Made by a program: the position numbers and the translations under genes. From an uncultured Lachnospiraceae bacterium (GTDB taxonomy: Bacteria > Bacillota > Clostridia > Lachnospirales > Lachnospiraceae), in contig CAJUHG010000002.1 in NCBI GenBank assembly GCA_910586005.1, forward strand, positions 1 through 30,836: a DNA stretch of 30,836 bases. Reading direction: 5' to 3'. Below are positions 16,889 to 24,012 of this stretch, in pieces. Under the pieces are notes generated by a model. It worked only from the letters and a program-made list of their open reading frames with translations. It was not told the DNA's origin and ran no database searches. Every line of letters starts with the position of its first letter. The stretch's first letter is position 1.

Positions 16889-17482
16889 ATGGATAAAAAT
16901 CAAGTTTATATAGAAGAATTAAAAATAGAAGAAGTACCTTGGAATAGAATTACTACAGCTTATGGAAGAGCGACAGATTTTCCCCAATATTTTGCTATTA
17001 TGTGGGAAATGAAATCTGTTACTACTGTAAAAGATGCGTTCTACAAAATTGCAAGGGATATTGAACATCAAAGTACTTTATGGCATTCTACTGCATTTGC
17101 CCTTATTTTCTTGGTAAAGATTTTCAAGTCTGCAGTGAATGAGATGGAGAAGAATAAAGTTGCCCGTTTTTTGGTTGAGCAGTTGTTGGACTTTTTTGCA
17201 GTAATTGCAGAATGCGCAGAATGCTCTCATGATATAGAAATACTAGAACATGAAAAACCACTCCCACTGTTTTCAAATATGTTGGATGAACAGTATTTAT
17301 GGCCAGAAGATGATGAAAATGATGAAGATTTGTGGGATGAAGATGTATTTCCAGATGACCTATGTTATAGTTTTTATTATTATTCCTATCAAACTATTAT
17401 GTTATGTAAAGAATCATTAGAAGAATTAAAGGATACAGATTTTAGCGAAAAAGTAGAGCGATTACAGGGATTATTAGTGTAA
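16889..17482 (+). CDS. Acidic hypothetical protein, possibly helical-repeat (HEAT-like)
   Basis: Not recognised with confidence. The 197-residue, soluble, mainly helical product contains EHQSTLWHSTAFALIFLV at 59-76. This resembles the helix pairs of small bacterial HEAT-like proteins with an HQxTxxxxTA pattern. A very acidic patch lies at about 139-157 (EDDENDEDLWDED). The start at 16889 was chosen because the longer frame from 16835 overlaps pap by 41 bases and a GGGA ribosome site lies just before 16889. It is 13 bases after pap in the same operon, so co-expression with polyphosphate metabolism is likely; its role is unknown. Confidence 0.72.
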   Translation: MDKNQVYIEELKIEEVPWNRITTAYGRATDFPQYFAIMWEMKSVTTVKDAFYKIARDIEHQSTLWHSTAFALIFLVKIFKSAVNEMEKNKVARFLVEQLLDFFAVIAECAECSHDIEILEHEKPLPLFSNMLDEQYLWPEDDENDEDLWDEDVFPDDLCYSFYYYSYQTIMLCKESLEELKDTDFSEKVERLQGLLV

Positions 17483-17648
17483 AGCATAAAAGGCTTTCCT
17501 ATTATCTATTATAGTTTAAGTATTAAAAATAACATTTTTAATAACAACAGAACGTTGACAAAGTGCGATTTTTGTTGTTTAAAGAATATAAAAGAAAAAT
17601 TTAGGTATAAAATGCCTCCATTTACAGATAATAGTATCATAAAGTACA

Positions 17649-17675
17649 CTTATTGAACTGCTAATGTTCAATAAG
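17649..17675 (+). promoter_or_regulatory. Ten-base perfect hairpin upstream of spoVT
   Basis: CTTATTGAAC (17649-17658) and GTTCAATAAG (17666-17675) with a seven-base loop, directly abutting repeat copy C. There is no T tract, so it is not an obvious terminator. An operator or leader stem is possible. A TTGACA at 17555-17560 with TTTAAA 17 bases on is a weak promoter candidate upstream. Confidence 0.45.
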
Positions 17676-17677
17676 GT

Positions 17678-17725
17678 ATACCCTCTGGGGCATCCCATTA
17701 TGCCATGCGGCGTGTCACAAGGTAT
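17678..17725 (+). repeat. Dispersed short repeat, copy C
   Basis: 48 bases from ATACCCTCTGGGGCA to TCACAAGGTAT, with an internal GGCAT-CCCATT-ATGCC hairpin shared with copy A and complementary ATACC/GGTAT ends. The middle includes ATGCGGCGTG, whose GCGGCGTG also occurs in the rtcB leader near 19948. It ends 29 bases before the spoVT start codon, so it would lie in the leader of that transcript. Confidence 0.68.
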
Positions 17726-17754
17726 GATAAGACTTGTAAATGGAGGATTTTATT

Positions 17755-18303
17755 ATGAAAGCTACAGGAATTGTTCGTAGAATAGATGATTTGGGAAGAG
17801 TGGTTGTGCCAAAAGAGATTCGTCGTACTTTGAGAATCCGCGAGGGCGATCCACTAGAAATTTTTACAGATAGGGAAGGAGAAATTATTCTGAAAAAATA
17901 TTCTCCAATTGGTGAATTAGGACAATTTGCAGGTTTGTATGCAGAGAGTCTTGCACAAACTAGTGGTTGTTTAGTATGTATTACAGATAAAGATCATGTG
18001 ATTGCGGCAGCAGGTGCTGGAAAAAAAGAATTTGATGGAAAACCTATTAGTAAGCAATTAGAACATGTAATTACAGATAGGGAAACTTTTTATGCACAGA
18101 AAGATGAAAAAGGATTTGTTAAAATTACTTTAGATGATACAGGTGACTTTCAGTCTCAAGTGGTATCTACAATTATTTGTGAAGGAGACGCTATCGGTTC
18201 TGTAGTAATGTATAATAAGGAAGAGAAAGATGGTGTAGGGGAAACAGAAAGTATGTTAGCAAAAGTTGCAGCAGGATTTTTAGGCAGACAAATGGAACAA
18301 TAG
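17755..18303 (+). CDS. spoVT: Stage V sporulation protein T (AbrB-type regulator)
   Basis: DNA-binding regulator of late forespore gene expression. The N-terminal AbrB/SpoVT swapped-hairpin domain (about 1-50) has the hallmark KATGIVRRIDDLGRVVVPKE and IRRTLRIREGDPLEIF. A GAF-like domain fills about 55-180. The 182-residue length is close to that of B. subtilis SpoVT. The start at 17755 follows TGGAGGATTTTATT; the slightly longer frame from 17740 starts inside that ribosome site. It is the best single sign that the organism forms spores. It is preceded by a perfect hairpin and dispersed repeat copy C, either of which could influence expression. Confidence 0.96.
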   Translation: MKATGIVRRIDDLGRVVVPKEIRRTLRIREGDPLEIFTDREGEIILKKYSPIGELGQFAGLYAESLAQTSGCLVCITDKDHVIAAAGAGKKEFDGKPISKQLEHVITDRETFYAQKDEKGFVKITLDDTGDFQSQVVSTIICEGDAIGSVVMYNKEEKDGVGETESMLAKVAAGFLGRQMEQ

Positions 18304-18341
18304 TAATCCTCTTTAAATTTCAAAAGTAAAAGTAGAGGATA

Positions 18342-18380
18342 GGGGCGCAAAAAAATAGATTAGTAAAAGGATTGCGCCCC
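18342..18380. terminator. Bidirectional hairpin between spoVT and the deacetylase gene
   Basis: GGGGCGCAA (18342-18350) pairs perfectly with TTGCGCCCC (18372-18380) across a 21-base loop rich in A on the plus strand. A second, weaker stem, ATCCTCT/AGAGGAT (18306-18312 and 18334-18340), precedes it. The position between convergent stop codons supports a terminator for both genes, although T tracts are poor. Confidence 0.65.
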
Positions 18381-18389
18381 AGAATAAGC

Positions 18390-19379
18390 CTAAAATTGTA
18401 CAGGCTCTAGTGCTTTGTCAAGAGAGCGAAATTCATAACCTGCATTAGATAGATTTTCTAACACAGTGGGAAGAGCCGCTAAGGTGGCTTCTCTGCCTTG
18501 TCCATCATGCATTAAAACTACAGGATAGTTGACATTTCTAACATTTAAGCAGATATTGTCAATAATATTTTCAGTAGTAGTAAGATTACTTCCATCTCCA
18601 GAACTTACATTCCAATCAAAATAAGTAAATCCACGACGTTCCATTTCTTGGATAATCTTTTTGCCTACATAAGAGGAGGCATTATTACTTCCGCCTGGAA
18701 ATCGAAATAGAAAAGGAGTATAACCAGTCTCTTTATATACCCAATCAAATACTTTTTCATAATCTGATAAAAATGCATCTACAGAAGCATAAATCTCTTG
18801 ATAGTCATGACTGTAAGAATGTAGTGCAAGGGTGTGGCCTCGCTTTACAATTTCAGAAAGATATTCACTATAAGATTCATTGTTTTTACATACCACAAAA
18901 AACGTTGCCTTTGCATTATATTGATCTAGAAGATCTAATACTTTAGGTGTTAAGTTTGAAGGACCATCATCAAACGTAAGATATACATATTTTTTTTCAT
19001 TTTGAGGAAGTTCATTCTCTTTTTCAGCATATAAATTTGGATAAGGATCACTTTCTGAATTATAATCCTCTTCATTCTCTTCTTCTGAAGATTCATCTTG
19101 AAAAGAATTTATTTTGGTTGTAAGAGTTTGTATTTCTTTTGTCAGTTCAGAAATATACTCTTTTTGTCCCTCAATATATTGTTCTTTTTCTTCCAATTGT
19201 TTTGTATTGTCTACGATTTGGTTATTCAATTTAGAGTTGTTCTCTTGCAAGTTAAGGGATTCTGCTTGTAGTTTCTCATAATGATTTCCTAAATTCCAAT
19301 AGTAATAACCAAATACACCACAGCCCAAGAGACAAATAATTGCACATGCTAGTACACAGATAAAAGGTAACTTTTTCAT
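18390..19379 (-). CDS. Membrane-anchored polysaccharide deacetylase (NodB/CE4 family)
   Basis: Extracytoplasmic carbohydrate esterase, 329 residues, probably removing acetyl groups from peptidoglycan or another envelope glycan. One N-terminal membrane helix (about 5-27) is followed by a coiled coil (about 33-92), an acidic linker (about 96-125) and a NodB domain (about 131-325). Catalytic motifs are complete: TFDDGPS (D137, D138), HSYSHD (H187, H191), RFPGG (R226), DWN and LMHDGQG (H291). The start at 19379 follows AAAGGAG; the longer frame from 19397 begins before that site. Its promoter and an overlapping inverted repeat lie upstream. Without lipid or sporulation markers it cannot be assigned to PdaA, PgdA or another subtype. 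Confidence 0.9.
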   Translation of the reverse strand: MKKLPFICVLACAIICLLGCGVFGYYYWNLGNHYEKLQAESLNLQENNSKLNNQIVDNTKQLEEKEQYIEGQKEYISELTKEIQTLTTKINSFQDESSEEENEEDYNSESDPYPNLYAEKENELPQNEKKYVYLTFDDGPSNLTPKVLDLLDQYNAKATFFVVCKNNESYSEYLSEIVKRGHTLALHSYSHDYQEIYASVDAFLSDYEKVFDWVYKETGYTPFLFRFPGGSNNASSYVGKKIIQEMERRGFTYFDWNVSSGDGSNLTTTENIIDNICLNVRNVNYPVVLMHDGQGREATLAALPTVLENLSNAGYEFRSLDKALEPVQF

Positions 19380-19440
19380 ATCATTTCTCCTTTGCATTAA
19401 TAATAAGTGGCCAAAAGAAATGGTTTCTTATGCCAAAATT

Positions 19441-19469
19441 AGTATACCGAAAAGAAATGTTTCCAACAA
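19441..19469 (-). promoter_or_regulatory. Sigma-A-type promoter for the deacetylase gene
   Basis: On the minus strand TTGTTG (19469-19464), 17-base spacer, TATACT (19446-19441), 62 bases before the start codon. Confidence 0.65.
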
Positions 19470-19487
19470 GAGGATTAAACATTTCTT
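19452..19487. promoter_or_regulatory. Perfect inverted repeat across the deacetylase promoter, candidate operator
   Basis: AAGAAATGTTT (19452-19462) and AAACATTTCTT (19477-19487), 11-base perfect arms 14 bases apart. The left arm lies in the spacer and the gap covers the -35 box. The regulator is unknown. Confidence 0.55.
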
Positions 19488-19551
19488 AAGAAAATCGTGA
19501 TATATTCCATATATCTAGTAAGAAAAAATCAAAAAATATATTGTTATGATA

Positions 19552-19580
19552 ATGACAATTGGAAAAATTTATGATATAGT
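19552..19580 (+). promoter_or_regulatory. Promoter for the 44-residue small gene
   Basis: ATGACA (19552-19557), 17-base spacer, TATAGT (19575-19580). An imperfect palindrome, ATTGTTATGATAATGACAAT (19540-19559), overlaps the -35 box and could be an operator. Confidence 0.5.
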
Positions 19581-19632
19581 GATTGAAAGTAAAAGTCAAA
19601 GTCAAATAAAGTAACCTAAGAGGATATAAAGT

Positions 19633-19767
19633 ATGAAAGCAGTAGTAGTCGCAAATTATCTTAAGAGTGAACATAGTCAAGAAGCGCTGTTGATAAAAGA
19701 AGAACAGAGCTTAGATTTTGTGCATTCATATTTATATAAGGTAAGAAAAAGGCGAAAAACTGTGTAA
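19633..19767 (+). CDS. Small hypothetical protein of 44 residues
   Basis: Not recognised. The frame starts MKAVVVANYLKSEHSQEALL and ends with a basic cluster (KVRKRRKTV). AGAGG lies about eight bases before the ATG. It sits alone between its own promoter-like sequence and a strong terminator, so it has the layout of a complete small transcription unit. No membrane segment, signal peptide or Cys motif is seen. The alternation of short hydrophobic and charged blocks suggests a folded or partner-bound peptide, but a small RNA with a fortuitous frame is also possible. Confidence 0.5.
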   Translation: MKAVVVANYLKSEHSQEALLIKEEQSLDFVHSYLYKVRKRRKTV

Positions 19768-19827
19768 GATAAAAGAATAAATTCAAAAAAGAAGAAATAT
19801 TTGAATTTTAACATAGATTTTTAACAA

Positions 19828-19860
19828 ATGCTTATCTTATATAGATAAGCATATTTTTTA
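19828..19860 (+). terminator. Rho-independent terminator after the small gene
   Basis: ATGCTTATCT (19828-19837) and AGATAAGCAT (19843-19852) pair perfectly across a five-base loop and are followed by ATTTTTTA. A classic intrinsic terminator. Confidence 0.92.
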
Positions 19861-20011
19861 TCCTATAAGAAATTTCTATGAATTTCCTATAGGACAAGAA
19901 AATATGCACATGTGTGCGAATGGAAGCTGTCACTGTGTGAGCACACGCGGCGTGCAAAGTATCTAATGCCCTTCAAGATTGAGGGGTAGAAGCTAGAAAG
20001 GAGAAGAAAAA
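19861..20011 (+). promoter_or_regulatory. Structured GC-rich leader upstream of rtcB
   Basis: Contains a 14-base-arm hairpin (19861-19874 with 19881-19894, one mismatch), then a GC-rich segment with nested inverted repeats: GCACA-TG-TGTGC (19907-19918) and GTGTG-AG-CACAC (19935-19946). GCGGCGTG follows. A short hairpin, CCCTTCA/TGAGGGG, then lies just before the AGAAAGGAG ribosome site. No recognised riboswitch consensus fits. An RNA-level control of rtcB is inferred only from structure and position. Confidence 0.45.
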
Positions 20012-21214
20012 ATGTTTGAAATTAAAGGAAAAATAAATACTGCTCTTTGTTATGCAAAAGTAATAGAGGAGGAAGCAATTGAACAAATTAGAAGAATGTG
20101 TGATTATGAATTTACAGAGGGGAGTCAAATTCGAATTATGCCAGATGTTCATGCTGGAAGAGGATGTACCATTGGTACAACGATGACGATTGTGGATCGC
20201 GCAGTTCCTAACATTGTAGGAGTGGATATTGGTTGTGGAATGTATACAGTAAATCTAGGGAAACAAGAGATTAATTTTGAAAAACTAGATGAAGCTGCTC
20301 ATTTTATACCTTCTGGGAAACATATCTGGGAGGGAAGACAAGAAAGATTTGATTTGCAGGAACTTCGTTGTTATAGAGAGTTGAAGAATACAAAATGGTT
20401 AGAGCGCAGTATTGGAACCTTGGGTGGTGGAAATCATTTTATAGAGGTAGAACAAGCAAAAGATGGAACAAAATATTTAGTAATCCATTCAGGGAGCAGA
20501 AATCTTGGAAAGCAGACTGCAGAAATTTATCAGCAATTAGCAGTGGATTTAAACAAAGGAAAAGAAACATATTTTCAACAAAGGGATGAAATTATAAGAA
20601 TCTATAAGGAACAAGGAAGAAGAAAAGAAATTCAAGCAGCATTAAAAGAAATTGCATGGACAAAAAAAGAAACCACCATACCAGAAGATTTATGTTATTT
20701 ATATGGAACTTATTTTGAAGATTATCTTCATGATGTGGAAATTTGTCAGAGATATGCAAAGAGAAATCGTGAAAAAATAGCAGAAATTTTACTTGAGCGT
20801 ACAGGCATGACAGGCTCAGATGCATTTCATACGATTCATAATTATATTGATACAGAAGAAATGATATTGAGAAAGGGTGCGATTGCAGCTCATAAAGGAG
20901 AAAAAGTATTAATTCCAATTAACATGAAGGATGGCAGTGTATTGGCAGTAGGCAAAGGAAATTCTGATTGGAATTATTCTGCACCTCATGGAGCAGGTCG
21001 CCTAATGTCTCGAACGAAGGCAAAAGATACACTTAATATGGAAGATTACAGACATGTAATGGAAGGAATTTATTCAACATCTATCAATGAGGCAACTTTA
21101 GATGAAGCACCAATGGCATATAAATCCTTAGAAGATATTATAGATGTGATTAAGGAATCTGTAGATATCCTTGATATAATGAGACCAATATATAATTTTA
21201 AAGCATCTGATTAA
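20012..21214 (+). CDS. rtcB: RtcB-family RNA ligase
   Basis: GTP-dependent ligase joining 2',3'-cyclic or 3'-phosphate RNA ends to 5'-OH ends; acts in RNA repair. All signature segments are present: MPDVHAGRGCTIGTT (43-57), VGVDIGCGM with metal ligands D72 and C75, GTLGGGNHFIE with H142, HSGSRNLG with H159, GAIAAHKGE, and SAPHGAGR, whose H326 is the expected guanylylated residue. The 400-residue length is in the range of shorter bacterial RtcB proteins. AGAAAGGAGAAG precedes the ATG. No archease or RtcR partner is nearby. Some short RtcB paralogues prefer other damaged ends, so the substrate is not certain. Confidence 0.94.
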   Translation: MFEIKGKINTALCYAKVIEEEAIEQIRRMCDYEFTEGSQIRIMPDVHAGRGCTIGTTMTIVDRAVPNIVGVDIGCGMYTVNLGKQEINFEKLDEAAHFIPSGKHIWEGRQERFDLQELRCYRELKNTKWLERSIGTLGGGNHFIEVEQAKDGTKYLVIHSGSRNLGKQTAEIYQQLAVDLNKGKETYFQQRDEIIRIYKEQGRRKEIQAALKEIAWTKKETTIPEDLCYLYGTYFEDYLHDVEICQRYAKRNREKIAEILLERTGMTGSDAFHTIHNYIDTEEMILRKGAIAAHKGEKVLIPINMKDGSVLAVGKGNSDWNYSAPHGAGRLMSRTKAKDTLNMEDYRHVMEGIYSTSINEATLDEAPMAYKSLEDIIDVIKESVDILDIMRPIYNFKASD

Positions 21215-21415
21215 GAATCCTTTTATCATGATTATAATTAAGCATAATTGTGAATAACTATCATTGAGAATCATTAGGAATTATTTGATAAAGAACAGAT
21301 TTGGTAGAATTTAGTTGAGAATAGTTGTAAGTTACCTTAAGTAAAATTAGATAATAGTCGATTATTGGAATAATATATGATAAGATAGAACTTAAGAGTG
21401 AGACAGGAGGAAGTT

Positions 21416-23371
21416 ATGGGAAAAGAAGATTATAGAAAGGCTTTAAAATTAGGAAAAAAAGATTATCAGACGCGCATGCTTCGAGGAGAAAAACCAATTT
21501 TGCAAGTTTTGGATGATATTTTGCCTGAAAGAGATGCCTATTCTGAAACACCAATTGGACAGGTACAAATTCCCATAGAGCAAATTGAGGGGACAAAAAC
21601 GGTTGCAAGGAGTAGCTCTTTTGCAGGAAATTTTATGCCTATCTTGCGAGAAAATACAGAATTTGCTGCAAAATGGACTAAATTATTGGATTCTCATGTA
21701 GAAGAGGGGATCCGCGACCCAATTGAAGTTTATGAATATATGAATAAATTCTATGTATTAGAAGGAAATAAACGAGTTAGCGTTATGAAATATTCTGGAG
21801 CTGTTTCCATTTTGGGAAATGTTATTCGTGTGATACCAAAACGTACAGAGGAAAAAGAGAATAAAATTTATTATGAATTTTTAGATTTTTATCGTGTTGC
21901 ACCGATTAACTATATTTGGTTTTCACAAGAAGGGGGATTTGCCAAATTACAAGAAGCAGTGGGAAAAGAACCAGAAGAAATGTGGACAGAAGAGGAATTG
22001 TTAGAGTTTAGTTCTATTTATACTCGATTTACTGCTGAGTATCGGGCAAAAGGTGGAGATAAATTAAATATTTTACCAGGAGATGCATTTTTAGCATTTA
22101 TCACGTTGTATGGTTATAATGTAATAGAAGAAAAAACCACCAGTGAAATGCAAAAATTAGTGGCAAAAAGTTGGGAAGAATTTGTGCTTTTAGGAGAACA
22201 TTCAGAAATTGATTTAAAAATGAAGCCAAATCAAAAAAAGAATACTTTATTTAATATTTTGCATCTTTCAGCTTCAGTTTCAAGAAAATTAAATATTGCC
22301 TTTATCTATGAGAAAACTCCTGGAACTTCTGCATGGACTTATGCTCATGAACTTGGCAGATTTCATCTTGAAGAGACTTTTCCAGAAGAAGTACATACTA
22401 TCTGTTATGAGAATGGAACACAGGAAAATATAGATTCTTTGCTACAAGAGGCAATAGATTCAGGTTGCGATTTAATTTTTACCACATCACCGCCTTTTGT
22501 ACAAGCAAGTGTAAAGGCAGCGATTGCAAATCCAAAGGTTAGAATTTTAAATTGTTCCCTAAACACCTCACATCGTTATATCAGAACATATTATTCCCGC
22601 ATGTATGAGGCAAAATTTTTAATGGGTGCTATTGCTGGAGCAATGGCAGAAAATAACAGATTAACTTATATTGCAGATTATCCAATTTATGGTTCCATTG
22701 CAAATATCAATGCCTTTGCATTAGGGGCAAAAATGATTAATCCAAGAGCAAAAGTCTATTTAGAATGGTCCACAAAAAAAGAAATGGATTTGCAGGAATA
22801 TATTAAATCCATAGATTCTTCTTGTGTTTCAGGAAGAGATATGGCAATTCCAGAGGAAGCATCACGCTTTTTTGGAATTTATCATATAGATCATGGATGG
22901 CCAAGAAATTTTGCTATGCCACTTTGGCATTGGGGGAAATTTTATGAACAGTTAATTTGGACAATTTTAAATGGAACTTGGAGTTATGATGATAATCCTA
23001 CTGTTAAGAAGGCCATCAATTACTGGTGGGGAATGTCAGAGGGAGTGGTGGATGTAGTTTTTTCTAAATATTTACCCATTGGCTTAAAACGTTTGGCAGG
23101 ATTATTGAAAACAGCAATTAGTACAGAAGCATTTAATCCTTTTTCAGGTGTTTTATATTCTCAAACGGGGGTAGTGGTAGATAATCCTGAGCAGATTCTT
23201 TCACCAGAGGAAATTATGACGATGGATTGGTTAGTTGAGAATGTAATTGGTTCCATTCCTAGCAAAGAAGAATTAAAAGAACAGGCGGAACCAGTTATCA
23301 AACAGCAGGGAGTAAAGAAAAGAGAAGAGAAGGTTAGTTTACACGATGAAGATATTGGCAATTTCAGATGA
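21416..23371 (+). CDS. Cytoplasmic fusion of a ParB-like domain and a BMP/Med-type binding domain
   Basis: 651 residues. The N-terminal part (about 46-150) has the ParB/Srx fold pattern, with VLEGNKRVSVMKYSGA aligning to the ParB box II (GNKR at 117-120 in place of GERR). The C-terminal part (about 290-590) matches the BMP/PnrA/Med family that binds nucleosides, including LIFTTSPPF and IAFIYEKTPGTSAWTYAHELGR. No signal peptide or lipobox exists, unlike transporter-bound BmpA, so it should be cytoplasmic. CAGGAGGAAGTT precedes the chosen ATG. The end overlaps the phosphoesterase by 26 bases. Role as an intracellular nucleoside or nucleotide sensor is inference. ABC permease genes are absent nearby. 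The 183-base gap upstream shows only AT-rich sequence with loose repeats of TTGAGAATAG type. Confidence 0.83.
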   Translation: MGKEDYRKALKLGKKDYQTRMLRGEKPILQVLDDILPERDAYSETPIGQVQIPIEQIEGTKTVARSSSFAGNFMPILRENTEFAAKWTKLLDSHVEEGIRDPIEVYEYMNKFYVLEGNKRVSVMKYSGAVSILGNVIRVIPKRTEEKENKIYYEFLDFYRVAPINYIWFSQEGGFAKLQEAVGKEPEEMWTEEELLEFSSIYTRFTAEYRAKGGDKLNILPGDAFLAFITLYGYNVIEEKTTSEMQKLVAKSWEEFVLLGEHSEIDLKMKPNQKKNTLFNILHLSASVSRKLNIAFIYEKTPGTSAWTYAHELGRFHLEETFPEEVHTICYENGTQENIDSLLQEAIDSGCDLIFTTSPPFVQASVKAAIANPKVRILNCSLNTSHRYIRTYYSRMYEAKFLMGAIAGAMAENNRLTYIADYPIYGSIANINAFALGAKMINPRAKVYLEWSTKKEMDLQEYIKSIDSSCVSGRDMAIPEEASRFFGIYHIDHGWPRNFAMPLWHWGKFYEQLIWTILNGTWSYDDNPTVKKAINYWWGMSEGVVDVVFSKYLPIGLKRLAGLLKTAISTEAFNPFSGVLYSQTGVVVDNPEQILSPEEIMTMDWLVENVIGSIPSKEELKEQAEPVIKQQGVKKREEKVSLHDEDIGNFR

Positions 23372-23972
23372 AGAATCTAAATATTTGTGGGAATACTATG
23401 ATAAAAGTTGTTTAGAAGATATTGATTTAATTATTTCTTGTGGTGATTTGGATCCCCGTTATCTTTCTTTTTTGGTGACTTTGTCTTCCGTTCCAGTTTT
23501 GTATGTACATGGAAATCATGATGGAAAGTATGAAAAATTACCACCAGAGGGCTGTATTTGTATTGAAGATAGAATTTATGTCTATCATGGAATAAGAATT
23601 TTAGGGCTTGGAGGTTCTATGCGTTACAGTTCAGGGACTCACCAATATACAGAAAGGCAGATGAGACAGAGAGTTACAAGGCTAAAATTTCAATTGTTTC
23701 GTAGGCGTGGATTTGACATATTAGTGACCCATGCCCCCGCTTTTCAATTAAATGATGGGCGAGATTTGCCACATCAAGGATTTCAGGTGTTTCGAGCATT
23801 GCTTGAAAAGTATCGACCTAAATATTTTCTGCATGGTCATGTGCATTTATCCTATGGAAATAACTATAAACGGTATGATAAATATAAGAATACACATGTA
23901 ATTAATGTATATGAGAAATGTGTATTTGAATTTGAGGATGAAAATCCCAGAGAATCCCTGTCTGCTTTGTAA
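23346..23972 (+). CDS. Calcineurin-like metallophosphoesterase with altered first motif
   Basis: Cytoplasmic 208-residue protein of the YfcE/class III phosphodiesterase type. Motifs II-V are intact: CGD (D34), GNHD (56-59), THAP (H129) and HGHVH (H165, H167). Motif I, normally DxH, reads SDEES, so the His ligand is replaced by Glu10. This may change metal preference or activity. The first 26 bases overlap the ParB-like/BMP fusion gene, indicating tight coupling; no clear ribosome site is seen other than GGTTAG. Dam follows 40 bases later. Natural substrates could be cyclic nucleotides or other phosphodiesters, and this cannot be settled from sequence. Confidence 0.85.
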   Translation: MKILAISDEESKYLWEYYDKSCLEDIDLIISCGDLDPRYLSFLVTLSSVPVLYVHGNHDGKYEKLPPEGCICIEDRIYVYHGIRILGLGGSMRYSSGTHQYTERQMRQRVTRLKFQLFRRRGFDILVTHAPAFQLNDGRDLPHQGFQVFRALLEKYRPKYFLHGHVHLSYGNNYKRYDKYKNTHVINVYEKCVFEFEDENPRESLSAL

Positions 23973-24012
23973 AAAGGGAAGATTATACATTATATAGAAA
24001 AGAGGAAACAAG

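Noticed and set aside
19861..20011. Known riboswitch (THF or c-di-GMP) in the rtcB leader
   Set aside because: Only short fragments resemble the consensus; the defining core segments and pairing were not found, and rtcB is not a usual target.
20395..20589. 64-codon plus-strand frame inside rtcB
   Set aside because: Lies wholly within the strongly supported rtcB reading frame and has no independent support.
21215..21415. Fur- or PerR-like boxes before the ParB-like/BMP gene
   Set aside because: Several TGAGAAT and TATAATT stretches occur, but none makes a convincing palindrome at the right spacing; such matches are common in AT-rich sequence.
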